From positions 1-23,577 of IMG/VR virus record IMGVR_UViG_3300005515_000057: 23,577 bases of DNA. One strand, given 5' to 3'. The notes under the pieces were generated by a model. It was given only the letters and a program-made list of their open reading frames with translations. It made no database searches and was not told the DNA's origin. The DNA is from a virus. Both the position numbers and the translations under genes were made by a program. The number at the start of each line of letters is the position of its first letter. Position 1 is the stretch's first letter. Below, piece after piece: positions 13,704 to 21,251 of this stretch.

Positions 13704-16700
13704 CGGCGTGCCCCCGCCATGTGGAGCGCTCCGCCCGGGCGCATGTCCTTCAACTGCAGCTCGCGGTACTTGCTCTCCACGAATCGGCCAAGTTCCTGCC
13801 CGAACTGCTGCATGAGCGAGGTGTCCCCGTTCGTCTCGGTGGTTCCGTCGCTGTTGACGATCACCTGGACGTGCACCGCGGCGCCGCCGCCGGCGGATGC
13901 GCCGGCACTCGCTGCAGGCGCCGCAGGTATGACGCGGCCGTCGTTGCCAGGGATGAGGTAGGTACGGCCGCTGCCGTCGTCAAAGAGCTCTGGCCGGCCA
14001 CCCTCACCCACTTCGTACAGCGTCGAGCCGCGCACCGGACCGCCCATGGCTCGGCCGCCGCCGAAGTTCACGCCCTCATTGAGCCAGCCGGTGTTGTTCC
14101 CGAAGCTCTGTGCACCATAGGTGGACATGCTCGTTCCGCCACCACCGCCCCACGCCGAGGCCACCGCGTTGATGATGCCCACGGCGGCCTGCTTTGCAGC
14201 GATGCGTGCCAGGTCAGCAACGATGGAGTTGGCCAGATCCTTGAACGACAGCTTGCCGGTCTTGGCGAACTGCACCCATGCGTCCTCCCACCCCGACAGC
14301 GCCGTGTTCATCAGGCTGCTGGCGTTCTCCATGGCGTTGTTGGCTGCGAAGGCATAGTCCTCCCATGCCCGCCGTGCGCCGGCACGCCAGTCGCCCAGCA
14401 TTGCCAACCGTGCTTCCTGGAACACCCTTTCCTTGGCCAGCTCCTGATCCCGGAAGGAAGCCGCGTTAGCGGCCATCAGGTCCCAAGTCTCCTTGTCCTT
14501 GGCCACATCACGGCTGCCCAGCCGCTTCAGCTCGTCTTGGTACTCCCGCTGGATGTCCAGCTGCCGGCGCAGCATAGCCACCGCATCGCCGCCCTTGCCC
14601 ATGCCCATCAGGTCCAGCTCGTTGGCACGGTCGCGGTTGCTGCTTGCCTGGTTGAGGATGGCCTGCTGCCTGGCCAGCGCCTCAGTGGCTTCCCGTTCCT
14701 TCTGGTACGCGGCTGCCTTCTTGCCGGAGGTCAGCAGCTGCTCGCGCTCGGCCACCAACAGCGCCCGGGTGGAGGCCGTCATGGTCTTGGTCTTGTCGTC
14801 CAGCTCCTGCTTGATCTTGGCGGCCAAGCGCTCGCTCTCCGTCACCTTCACCCCGGTGTCGACCAGCTGCTTGTTGGCCTCGATCTGCCGCTGGGCGTTC
14901 GCGAGCATGGTCTGGGCGGCGGTATCGTCCGCGTTCCGCTTTCCTACGCCCTCCCGGCGATTGAAGGTCCTGTCCACATCTGCCTGGGCCTTCGCGATCA
15001 ACCTCTGCATGGAGCCGTCGAAGTGCCGCGCGTCGTTGTCGGCGAGCCGGTTGTACTGGGCAATGATCTTGAGTCGGGCAGCCTCCTTGGCCATGGCGCG
15101 ATCGAGCCCGGCAATCTGGGCATTGATGGCCTCGGATGCCGTCTGCTCGGCCGTGGCGCGCTCCTGGCTCGCTGCTGCGAGCTCGCGGGCCGTCTGCGGA
15201 TCCAGTGCACCGCCCTCATCGATGGGCGTGGGCATCCGGGGCATACCGCGCATGCGGGTCGAAAGCCCGTTGAGGGCTTCCGTAAGCGACGGCAGGCCGA
15301 GGTTCTTGACCAACGTGCCTCCGACTGCTCCCAGCCCCAGCATGTCGCTGAGACGCGGCAGGCGGGCGAGGATGCCCCACTCCTTGGCCAGGTCGGTGAT
15401 GGCACCGGTAACGTTGCCGATGGCGCTCCAGGCGCCGCCGATATCGTCCTTGAGGTCCCGCCACCACTTCGACATGCCGGGCATAACAGCCTCTGTGCGA
15501 TTGGCCACTTCATCGAGGTGCGTCGCGTAGAGCTGGATTGCCTCGTTGGCGGCCTGCTGGGTGCGGCCCTCTTCCTCCAGCGCGGTGATGCGCGCCAGCT
15601 GCGCAGCGGTCAGGAAGCGCTCCGCGTCGTTGAGCTTCAGCAGGCCTTCCACCGGGCCCTTGGCGATGGATTGGAAGGCGCTGACGGTGGCTGATGCGGC
15701 ACGGCCGGTGGATGCCTCCATTCGCGCAGCAGCAGCTGCCACCAGCTCGAACTGCTCGCCGGCGAAGCGGCCAGCCTTCGCGGTCTCGGTCAGTGCGGTG
15801 ACCGCACCACCGCGCGACACGCCATCCAGGCGGTCGATGCTGGTGGCCAGCGCCTCAAAGCCGTCCACCCCGATCACCGCGCCCTGCCCGCTCAGGATCA
15901 GCTGCTTCTGGAACTGGAACAGCTCGTCCTGGCTCTGCTTGGCCGCTAGCGCCATGGCCGTCAGGGCAGCAGCAGCGATTGTCAGCGGGTTCACCAGGCC
16001 GATCACGTAGCCACCCACGGCGCGGGCAGCCGGGCCGATGCCGCCGAACTGGTCCTTCAGCTGTCCGCCCTGCTGGATAGCCACCATCCACGCCGGCTGG
16101 CCGCTGATCAGGCTGGTGGTGATGTCGGTCACCTGCATCGGCACCATCCGCAGGTTGTTCTGCAGCTGCCGTGCGGACATGCCCATGCCGTTCTGCGCAT
16201 TGGTCGCATTGAGCACGGACGTGCGCATGCCCTCGATCTTGGTCTGGTACTGGTCGAACACGCTCGCATTGACCAAGCCGGCCTTTTGGGCCCGCTCCAA
16301 GCGGTCCTCCATGGCAGCCAGCCGGTTCAACGCCGCCACGGTCGGGTCGATCTGGCCCAGTAGCTGCTGCAGGTTGATCTTCTGCGCCTCGGCCGCCGCA
16401 GCTGCCTGCCGCTGCTCGTTCGCTGTCCGGGCCTCAGCCTCCTGCAGGGCTTTCGCACGGGCGGCCAGCCGCTCCTGCTCGCTACCTGCAGACGCCATGG
16501 CACGCGCCTTGTGGTCGATGCCCAGCGCAGCGTCGCGGGCGGCCTCAGCCAAAGCACGTTCCGACAGGTTCGCCGCCTGGTTGCTCTGGGTCCATGCCAT
16601 CGCCTGCTGTGCCACCGCTTTGTAGCGGGCTTCCTGCTGGCTCAGCTGCTGCTCCAACTGCTGGCTGGCCGTCGCCACCTGGGCCGTCGATGCGGCTGCT

Positions 16701-17047
16701 GCGGCGCCGGCGGCACCGTAGGCCTGCACCTGCCCGGCGGTGCTGGCCAGCTTCCCGTCCAGAGCCCCCAGCGATGCCAGAATCTCCGCATTGGTCCGGT
16801 TGAGCGTCTGCAGCTCTTCAATGACCGCGCCCGTTCCGGTGCCGATACGGTCAAGGGCGCCGCCGAGCCGGTCACCAAGAACACTGGAGGAGCGCTCAAC
16901 CGTCCTTGCCAGCGCCTGGTAGTCCCGGTCCAGACGATCAGCAGCCCCACCGGCGCGTTCAGCGGCCGCCGCGTTCTCGTCCAGCGCCTTCGTGCCTTCG
17001 ACCAGGCCACTACTGTCGACCTTGTAGCCAAGCTCGGCGATATCCAT
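13700..17047 (-). CDS. H: tape measure protein
   Basis: 1115 residues; AGGAG six bases before the ATG. The N-terminal 280 residues are Ala/Gln/Glu-rich helix, probably coiled coil. Residues about 288-385 hold the conserved tape-measure segment (SARQLQNNLRMVPMQVTDIT, then GQPAWMVAIQQGGQLKDQFG) and two hydrophobic stretches (GGYVIGLVNPLTIAAAALTA, 345-364). The C-terminus has the lambda GpH-type domain at about 890-966 (WEDAWVQFAKTGKLSFKDLA). At the family rule of about 0.15 nm per residue the tail would be near 165 nm, which is an estimate. The protein is exported through the tail at infection. No frameshift is seen. Confidence 0.96.
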   Translation of the reverse strand: MDIAELGYKVDSSGLVEGTKALDENAAAAERAGGAADRLDRDYQALARTVERSSSVLGDRLGGALDRIGTGTGAVIEELQTLNRTNAEILASLGALDGKLASTAGQVQAYGAAGAAAAASTAQVATASQQLEQQLSQQEARYKAVAQQAMAWTQSNQAANLSERALAEAARDAALGIDHKARAMASAGSEQERLAARAKALQEAEARTANEQRQAAAAAEAQKINLQQLLGQIDPTVAALNRLAAMEDRLERAQKAGLVNASVFDQYQTKIEGMRTSVLNATNAQNGMGMSARQLQNNLRMVPMQVTDITTSLISGQPAWMVAIQQGGQLKDQFGGIGPAARAVGGYVIGLVNPLTIAAAALTAMALAAKQSQDELFQFQKQLILSGQGAVIGVDGFEALATSIDRLDGVSRGGAVTALTETAKAGRFAGEQFELVAAAAARMEASTGRAASATVSAFQSIAKGPVEGLLKLNDAERFLTAAQLARITALEEEGRTQQAANEAIQLYATHLDEVANRTEAVMPGMSKWWRDLKDDIGGAWSAIGNVTGAITDLAKEWGILARLPRLSDMLGLGAVGGTLVKNLGLPSLTEALNGLSTRMRGMPRMPTPIDEGGALDPQTARELAAASQERATAEQTASEAINAQIAGLDRAMAKEAARLKIIAQYNRLADNDARHFDGSMQRLIAKAQADVDRTFNRREGVGKRNADDTAAQTMLANAQRQIEANKQLVDTGVKVTESERLAAKIKQELDDKTKTMTASTRALLVAEREQLLTSGKKAAAYQKEREATEALARQQAILNQASSNRDRANELDLMGMGKGGDAVAMLRRQLDIQREYQDELKRLGSRDVAKDKETWDLMAANAASFRDQELAKERVFQEARLAMLGDWRAGARRAWEDYAFAANNAMENASSLMNTALSGWEDAWVQFAKTGKLSFKDLANSIVADLARIAAKQAAVGIINAVASAWGGGGGTSMSTYGAQSFGNNTGWLNEGVNFGGGRAMGGPVRGSTLYEVGEGGRPELFDDGSGRTYLIPGNDGRVIPAAPAASAGASAGGGAAVHVQVIVNSDGTTETNGDTSLMQQFGQELGRFVESKYRELQLKDMRPGGALHMAGARR

Positions 17048-17061
17048 CAGGGGCTCCTGTT

Positions 17062-17415
17062 CTACTGCTGCTGTGCCCGCTCACGCGCGGCTTTCTGGTC
17101 TTCGCGCACCGCGCGGAGGTACTGGTCATCCATCGCCAGGAGCATCTGCACCTCCTCTGGCAGGAGGTCGATCTGCAGCAGGCGACTCCATTCGCCCACG
17201 TCAGCAAACGTCAACGCCTCCGGACCGCTGTGTCGGCGGCCGGAGAGCTGCCAGAACCAGTCCCAGACGTGGGTAATCGCGTCCGGGACGTCCAGCTCTG
17301 GCGACTTGGCCTCGAAGCGCTCGTTGCGCTGACGCCGGGTTTCGCCGTTCTCATCCGCCATGTCGTAGCGGACGGCAATGTAGGTGGCCTCAGCCGCCTG
17401 CTTCAGCAGGTCCGC
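17062..17415 (-). CDS. T: T segment of the tail assembly chaperone G-T (made by frameshift)
   Basis: This frame has no ATG/GTG/TTG before the internal ATG at 17361, yet is open and protein-like upstream of it (ADLLKQAAEATYIAVRYDMA), back to a stop at about 17440. The natural product is a G-T fusion of about 239 residues: 122 from G, then 117 from this segment after a +1 slip at TTCTTTC (17422-17416). The segment has a Trp-rich core (ITHVWDWFWQLSGRRHSG) and a charged C-terminus (REDQKAARERAQQQ). In lambda, G and G-T coat the tape measure and recruit tail-tube subunits. The ATG at 17361 alone would give 99 residues, and separate initiation is less likely. Confidence 0.78.
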   Translation of the reverse strand, partial: ADLLKQAAEATYIAVRYDMADENGETRRQRNERFEAKSPELDVPDAITHVWDWFWQLSGRRHSGPEALTFADVGEWSRLLQIDLLPEEVQMLLAMDDQYLRAVREDQKAARERAQQQ

Positions 17416-17782
17416 GAAAGAACGCCGGACGGTCGTTCAGCGCTGCGTCGGCCTGTTCCCCCACCCACGGCAGCTCCTTCAGCAGGGTCTTGAGGGTCTG
17501 CTGGTCGAACGCAGGCTTCTCGCCATGGAAGGTCAGCTCCCCCTTCCACTCCCAGCCACTGATCGACGCGGCCAGCATCGACAAGCGCACGGCCTCCAGC
17601 TGCTCGGCCGTCACCTTGCCGCGGTGGCCCATGCGCTCGTTGAGCGTCTTGCGGGAAGCGGCCTTCACCTGCGGATGGCTGTCGGGCAACAGGATGAGCA
17701 CCAGGCCTACCGGCTCTTCGGTGGCCGGGTGCAGGATTTCCAGACGGCGTTCTGCCGCCACGATGTTGGTCAGTTCGGTCAT
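17390..17782 (-). CDS. G: tail assembly chaperone G
   Basis: 130 residues, with AAGGA eight bases before the ATG. It lies between the tail tube and tape-measure genes, the fixed place of the G gene, and has the size of lambda gpG. It begins MTELTNIVAAERRLEILHPA and contains WEWKGELTFHGEKPAFDQQT, a pattern common in siphophage tail chaperones. It ends FFRGPAEAGG and overlaps the T frame by 26 bases beyond the proposed slip site. Most ribosomes should make G, and a minority the G-T fusion. Confidence 0.86.
   Translation of the reverse strand: MTELTNIVAAERRLEILHPATEEPVGLVLILLPDSHPQVKAASRKTLNERMGHRGKVTAEQLEAVRLSMLAASISGWEWKGELTFHGEKPAFDQQTLKTLLKELPWVGEQADAALNDRPAFFRGPAEAGG
17416..17422 (-). other. 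putative programmed +1 frameshift site (TTC TTT C)
   Basis: In the G frame the codons read GCG TTC TTT CGC. A single Phe tRNA can move from TTT to the overlapping TTC, changing the next codon from CGC to GCG and entering the T frame. The allowed window is bounded by a T-frame stop at about 17440 and the G stop at 17390. No lambda-like GGGAAAG heptamer lies in the overlap; the needed shift is +1 (or -2), not -1. Confidence 0.55.
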
Positions 17783-17812
17783 GTCGTGATCCTTGTTGCG
17801 ATCCGAGAAGGA

Positions 17813-17871
17813 ACCGGCGGGGAAGCTGTCGGATCAGGCAGCCTTTCAGGCGCGCGCCCTACCCCGCCGGT
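17813..17871 (-). other. 10-bp inverted repeat between tail tube and G genes
   Basis: ACCGGCGGGG (17813-17822) and CCCCGCCGGT (17862-17871) are perfect complements 39 bp apart in the 95-bp spacer. On the transcript this makes a long-loop hairpin between the highly expressed tube gene and G. Without a T-run it is more likely an mRNA-stability or attenuation element than a full terminator. Confidence 0.45.
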
Positions 17872-17877
17872 ATTCGG

Positions 17878-18348
17878 TTACGGGGTGACGGGAGCCGGCA
17901 CCACCACCGGGGGCTGGTTGAGGCCCAGGACGTAGGTGTTGAGCACGAAGTCCTCATTGCGGCCGCCCGGGGTGTTCGGACCGGCCACCAGGCCGCGCAG
18001 GTACTCGATGGAGCCGTCCGCACGCTCGACCTTGAAGGCGTAGGCGTCCGGGACGTCGGGCGCACCAGCGGCACGCATGGCGATCTGGCCCGGGTCGGTC
18101 AGATCCTCGGCCACTTCCACCGGAGGGTCACCGGCATTGGTGATGCCCTTGCCCTTCAGGGCCACCAGCGTGTCCCAGGTGTCGTAGGTGACGATGTTGG
18201 TGTTGATGCCGCGCTCACCGACGCTGCCGACCTTCTTTACCTGAATATATGCCAGCGCTGCGAATTCGGTGGCGGTGAGGTCTTCGTTCTGGGGGGTAAC
18301 GCAGATGAACAACTTGGAACCTGCGTTGGTCTTTGCTTCAGCGGCCAT
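17878..18348 (-). CDS. V: major tail tube protein
   Basis: 156 residues, with GAGGAG nine bases before the ATG at 18348. It begins MAAEAKTNAGSKLFICVTPQ and has a beta-rich body (YIQVKKVGSVGERG, then NIVTYDTWDTLVALKGKGIT) of the type found in lambda/HK97 tail tube proteins, which stack as hexamer rings around the tape measure. Its place directly before G, G-T and the tape measure supports this. The C-terminus ends in a Pro/Val-rich tail (PPVVVPAPVTP). The gene symbol is by analogy with lambda. Two tandem terminators lie directly upstream. Confidence 0.85.
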   Translation of the reverse strand: MAAEAKTNAGSKLFICVTPQNEDLTATEFAALAYIQVKKVGSVGERGINTNIVTYDTWDTLVALKGKGITNAGDPPVEVAEDLTDPGQIAMRAAGAPDVPDAYAFKVERADGSIEYLRGLVAGPNTPGGRNEDFVLNTYVLGLNQPPVVVPAPVTP

Positions 18349-18374
18349 AGCCGTGGTCTCCTCGCGATGGGCGT

Positions 18375-18399
18375 AAAAAAACCCGCCACGGGGCGGGGT
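18375..18399 (-). terminator. second of two tandem terminators before the tail tube gene
   Basis: On the minus strand a CCCGCC/GGCGGG stem (18397-18392 with 18387-18382) is followed by seven T. It lies 27 bp before the tail tube ATG, within the late operon, and only 11 bases beyond the first terminator. Confidence 0.82.
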
Positions 18400-18410
18400 C
18401 GTTGAAAAGC

Positions 18411-18435
18411 AAAAGACCCGCTGGTTGGCGGGTCT
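18411..18435 (-). terminator. first of two tandem terminators, after the repeat-protein gene
   Basis: On the minus strand AGACCCGC (18435-18428), a 6-nt loop and GCGGGTCT (18421-18414) are followed by TTTGCTTTTC. It lies 23 bp past the stop of the repeat-protein gene (18459), so it would end that gene's transcript before the tail tube gene. Confidence 0.82.
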
Positions 18436-18458
18436 CCGTTGATCTTGTATAGGCTCGT

Positions 18459-18710
18459 TTAGTTCGAACCGTCACCGATGTAGGTGCCGTCCGGACACAT
18501 AATCGGCTTACCCCCGACAAACGTGCCGTCCGGTGCCATTGTTGGGCGCCCACCGACAAATTTTCCATTCGGAGCAAGTTGTGGCGTGCCCGAAACAAAC
18601 GTGCCTTCAGGCGTCATCTGAATCGCCCCTTGGCCTACGAAGGTGCCATCGGGTGCCAACTGCGGATTGCCAAAAACGAAAGTTCCATCTGGTGCAAGTC
18701 GAACGCTCAT
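18459..18710 (-). CDS. small protein made of six 13-residue repeats
   Basis: 83 residues; AAAGGA lies about eight bases before the ATG at 18710. After MSVR the whole protein is six copies of a 13-14-residue unit with consensus (L/M)-A-P-D-G-T-F-V-G-G-x-P-x. Examples are LAPDGTFVFGNPQ, MTPEGTFVSGTPQ and MAPDGTFVGGKPI, ending MCPDGTYIGDGSN. The units differ widely at synonymous positions, so the pattern is kept by selection rather than recent duplication. PDGT turns and F-V strands suggest a small beta-solenoid or hairpin ladder. The family is unrecognised. It lies between the 80-residue gene and two tandem terminators, like a moron in the structural operon. A virion-decoration or host-interaction role is possible, not shown. 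Confidence 0.75.
   Translation of the reverse strand: MSVRLAPDGTFVFGNPQLAPDGTFVGQGAIQMTPEGTFVSGTPQLAPNGKFVGGRPTMAPDGTFVGGKPIMCPDGTYIGDGSN
18471..18698 (-). repeat. six degenerate 39-42-bp coding repeats
   Basis: The repeats encode the six (L/M)xPDGTFVGGxPx units. The unit length is 39 bp, with one unit of 42 bp (LAPDGTFVGQGAIQ). Codons for the same residues vary between units, for example GAT/GAC for Asp and ACT/ACC/ACG for Thr. Confidence 0.75.
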
Positions 18711-18743
18711 GACTACTTCCTTTCTGCTGGGTAATCGTCAGGC

Positions 18744-18986
18744 CTACTTCGCCGTGGGTCCAAGCTTGGCCGCCACCAGTTTCAGCGCTTCGGCTGGCTT
18801 GAAACCAGCTCGGATGTACTCCTCATACTCGTTGCGGACCCAGACGGCCTGCTCCTTGTTGAACTCGTACATCAGGCTGCGGGATGCCTTCATGCGGTCG
18901 ACGGAATCGCGCAGCTCTTTCAACGCTCCCTCGCTGAGGGGGCCATCGCTTCGCACCAGGTGCAGGTTGGGCGTCTTGGGGCTCAT
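18744..18986 (-). CDS. small hypothetical protein in the tail operon
   Basis: 80 residues from the ATG at 18986 (MSPKTPNLHLVRSDGPLSEG); the longer frame upstream overlaps the tail terminator gene and is rejected. It is mostly helical and charged (ALKELRDSVDRMKASRSLMY, then EYEEYIRAGFKPAEALKLVA). The last part, 'AGFKPAEALKLVAAKLG', resembles a short helix-turn segment common in small phage proteins. It follows the tail terminator gene by 10 bases and precedes the repeat-protein gene. Function is unknown; a structural or tail-assembly role follows only from position. Confidence 0.65.
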   Translation of the reverse strand: MSPKTPNLHLVRSDGPLSEGALKELRDSVDRMKASRSLMYEFNKEQAVWVRNEYEEYIRAGFKPAEALKLVAAKLGPTAK

Positions 18987-18996
18987 GGGCCGGAGT

Positions 18997-19407
18997 CTAC
19001 CCCGAAACGAAACCCCTCCACCGGATGGTGACCGGGTGCATGACCCGCTCCGGATCCTGAATGATGCTGCTGGTGGAGGGCCGCTCGTAGACAGCCATGC
19101 CGCCGAAGCGGGTGCCCTTGGCGAACGCAGCGATGATGGCATCCGTGATGGGCGTGCCCACCATGATCCCCTTCCCCGGCCGGTAGCAGGCTGCCAGCTG
19201 GCCGAACCCCTGCATCAGGGACGGGCCGTCGTCGGCCAGGCCGTAGTTCTGGGTCCGGTTGGGAAACCACTGGAACTCCAACCACCTGGCATCCTTGCCG
19301 GTCGGCGGGGTGAACCCAATTCCGGGATACGAGCAGGGCAGTCCCTGCGCCGCCGCGAATGAAGTGACCAACTTGGTGAAGGCGTCGTAGATCTCGGTGT
19401 CTTTCAT
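18997..19407 (-). CDS. tail terminator-like protein (DUF4128 type)
   Basis: 136 residues from the ATG at 19407, which overlaps the gp10-like stop as ATGA; the longer frame is a shadow. The sequence has the pattern of the phage tail-terminator-like family: MKDTEIYDAFTKLV, PGIGFTPPTGKDARWLEFQW, FPNRTQNYGL, and a GKG segment (YRPGKGIMVG). Such proteins cap the tail tube and join it to the head, like lambda gpU. Position between the gp10-like protein and the tube gene is the expected one. Confidence 0.85.
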   Translation of the reverse strand: MKDTEIYDAFTKLVTSFAAAQGLPCSYPGIGFTPPTGKDARWLEFQWFPNRTQNYGLADDGPSLMQGFGQLAACYRPGKGIMVGTPITDAIIAAFAKGTRFGGMAVYERPSTSSIIQDPERVMHPVTIRWRGFVSG

Positions 19408-19829
19408 CGCATGCGGCTCCTGATCTCGGCGGTGACCTCGGCCACGATGAAGTCCCAGCGCTGCGCCGCCGCCCTGGCAAAGCCCTTGCCGGCCTGCGCA
19501 TAGGTCCTGCCCTTGCTGTCCTCGCCGTAGAACCCGTGCTCCATGCGCATGGCGTACTTCGCGGTCCACCCGGCCCATACCGTCTGGCCCAGGTCCATGC
19601 TTGCAAACACCAGCGGCGGATCCGTCGCGCCACCGGTGGGCATGCCCTCCAGGGAGGCCGCAACCGAGTTACGCAGGAACCCGGTGTCCACTGGCATACG
19701 GCCTCCCATACCCTCCGGCGTGTTGGCCTCCTCCATCAGCCGCTGCGACGATTCGCGGAACACAGCCAACTGCATGCCCTTGGCCTTCTCGGCGAAGGCA
19801 CGGACCTGGCTGCCAAACTTATTGGCCAC
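19404..19829 (-). CDS. HK97 gp10-like tail completion/neck protein
   Basis: 141 residues from a GTG (19829) with GGAGGTG at proper spacing. It carries the family signature PVDTGFLRNSV (46-56), followed later by YAMRMEHGFYGED and a helical C-terminus. HK97 gp10-type proteins, related to lambda gpZ, act at the head-tail joint. It overlaps the Mu-F-like gene by 11 bases and the tail terminator by 4, suggesting translational coupling. Confidence 0.9.
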   Translation of the reverse strand: MANKFGSQVRAFAEKAKGMQLAVFRESSQRLMEEANTPEGMGGRMPVDTGFLRNSVAASLEGMPTGGATDPPLVFASMDLGQTVWAGWTAKYAMRMEHGFYGEDSKGRTYAQAGKGFARAAAQRWDFIVAEVTAEIRSRMR

Positions 19830-20895
19830 GCTGCACCTCCGCTGCCATGTCCACCCGGTAGGTCTTGGTGCACCGGCAGCCGATGGTTTCTTCCGCCGGC
19901 GCCCCGAGCGCGGTGTCGCCCGGGAACCTCATCAGCGCACCGCCCGGCGTCTGGAACGGCTCGCCGAACCGTCGCTTCTGGCCGTTCATCGCCTTGTGGC
20001 TATGCCGCGTGCGGTCATCACCGGTGGCAGACCAGCCGCAGGTGACGTTCTCGGGGGCCAAACGGCCCGATTCGATCTGCTGCCGGTACGCCTCATCGCG
20101 GCCGGCGTTCATTGCCGTCAGCGATTCGGTCCTCGCGATCATTTCGCCGCGCAGCGACAGCAGGCGGTCGGCGTAGCGGCCGGCAATCTTCTCGATGTCC
20201 GCCGCCGCCACCGGCTTGCTGCCCGCGATCGCGCGCTTGACGATACCGTCCAGGCGCTTGTCCCGGCGCTGCCGGTCAAAGTACGCCGCCATCTGTTTGG
20301 GATCGCCGCTGGCCAGCTGCTGCCGCACGTTTGCAACGTACTGCGCCTGCTGTGAAGTCAGGCCCACCACCCCGCCGGCGCGACGTCCGGTTTCGCCTAC
20401 CCGGCCGACGAGCTCCAGCGCGCTCTGGCGCGGATTCTGTCCGGCGGCCATGCCGCGCACCAGGTGCTGCCGCACCATCTGCCGCTGGTCCTCCACGATG
20501 CCAACGATCAGGCGCGACGAGTTCTCCTGCAGCCAGCCTTCAGCGCCACGGTTGCGCATGTCGAATCGGAACCGCAGCGTCGGCGTCTCGACGGCCGGGT
20601 TGTAGCCGCCGCGCACCTGCTGCCGCATCGACAGCCGCGGTAGCTCCTTGATACCGGCATCGCCACCGGCAACGAAGGCCTGCCGCACCGATTCCGCCAT
20701 AGGCGAGAAGGCTTCCGAATCGAAGCCCAACGCCTCCAGGACCATGTCGACCTGGCCAGCGCGCAGCAGCTCTGCCAGGTGATCGACCTGCGCCTGGTTC
20801 CGCATGCCGGCGACTGCCTGCTCGAAGGAGCGGCGGATGGCCGGCTCCAGGCGACGTGCCAGCAGTTCCAGTTCGCGTGGGGTGAGGTAGTCCAT
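19819..20895 (-). CDS. Mu F-like minor head morphogenesis protein
   Basis: 358 residues. Residues about 225-345 resemble the Mu F/SPP1 gp7 minor head domain: MIARTESLTAMNAGRDEAY (252-270), W288, the charged GDDRTRHSHKAMNGQ stretch (292-306) and a final GCRC (339-342). The Cys (286, 340, 342) and His (298, 300) set could bind a metal. The N-terminal half is helical and unrecognised. In many phages this gene follows the portal; here it lies after the capsid and connector genes, next to the gp10-like gene. Its start overlaps the upstream gene as TGATG. Confidence 0.83.
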   Translation of the reverse strand: MDYLTPRELELLARRLEPAIRRSFEQAVAGMRNQAQVDHLAELLRAGQVDMVLEALGFDSEAFSPMAESVRQAFVAGGDAGIKELPRLSMRQQVRGGYNPAVETPTLRFRFDMRNRGAEGWLQENSSRLIVGIVEDQRQMVRQHLVRGMAAGQNPRQSALELVGRVGETGRRAGGVVGLTSQQAQYVANVRQQLASGDPKQMAAYFDRQRRDKRLDGIVKRAIAGSKPVAAADIEKIAGRYADRLLSLRGEMIARTESLTAMNAGRDEAYRQQIESGRLAPENVTCGWSATGDDRTRHSHKAMNGQKRRFGEPFQTPGGALMRFPGDTALGAPAEETIGCRCTKTYRVDMAAEVQRGQ

Positions 20896-21251
20896 CAGCG
20901 GCGGGCGTGGAATTCGTAGAGCAGGACCTGGCCGCCCGGTGACAGCGGCTGAACGTCGATGAAGTGGTACATCTCGCTGCCGAGCAGAATCCGATCATCC
21001 TTGCCGGGAACGATGTCGATCGCGGTGGAGATCAGCCCCAGCTTGTCCCCCTGCAGCACCAGCGTGGCGTCGCGGTCCGTCAGGCTGTACTTGATCTCCA
21101 CCACCTTGCAGTCGTGCTCCGTGGGTGGCCCCGGCTGCGGATTGTGGGGCGGCCCCGTGGGCGCGCCTTCGCGCTCCAGCTGCGTCCCGTAGCCGTAGCG
21201 CTCAATCAGGCGCTCAGCCGTGGCCTGCATGCGGTTGTAGAACCGGCTCAT
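20895..21251 (-). CDS. neck/head-tail joining protein (hypothetical)
   Basis: 118 residues, starting MSRFYNRMQATAERLIERYG, a pattern common in small siphophage neck proteins (short helix, then YG). Next come a Pro-rich linker (GPPHNPQPGPPTEH) and a beta-rich C-terminus (VVEIKYSLTDRDATLVLQGD). It lies between the gp6-like connector and the Mu-F-like gene, overlapping both by ATGA/TGATG. A head-tail joining role is inferred from position and resemblance. Confidence 0.68.
   Translation of the reverse strand: MSRFYNRMQATAERLIERYGYGTQLEREGAPTGPPHNPQPGPPTEHDCKVVEIKYSLTDRDATLVLQGDKLGLISTAIDIVPGKDDRILLGSEMYHFIDVQPLSPGGQVLLYEFHARR

Noticed and set aside
13721-15694. 657-residue plus-strand ORF and a 345-residue one at 14493-15530
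   Set aside because: They are antisense shadows of the GC-rich tape measure gene; composition (His/Leu/Arg/Gly-rich or Ser/Ala-rich) is typical of mirrored frames.
19408-19578. N-terminal extension of the tail terminator frame
   Set aside because: It is fully inside the gp10-like gene; the ATG at 19407 with ATGA coupling fits the family start.
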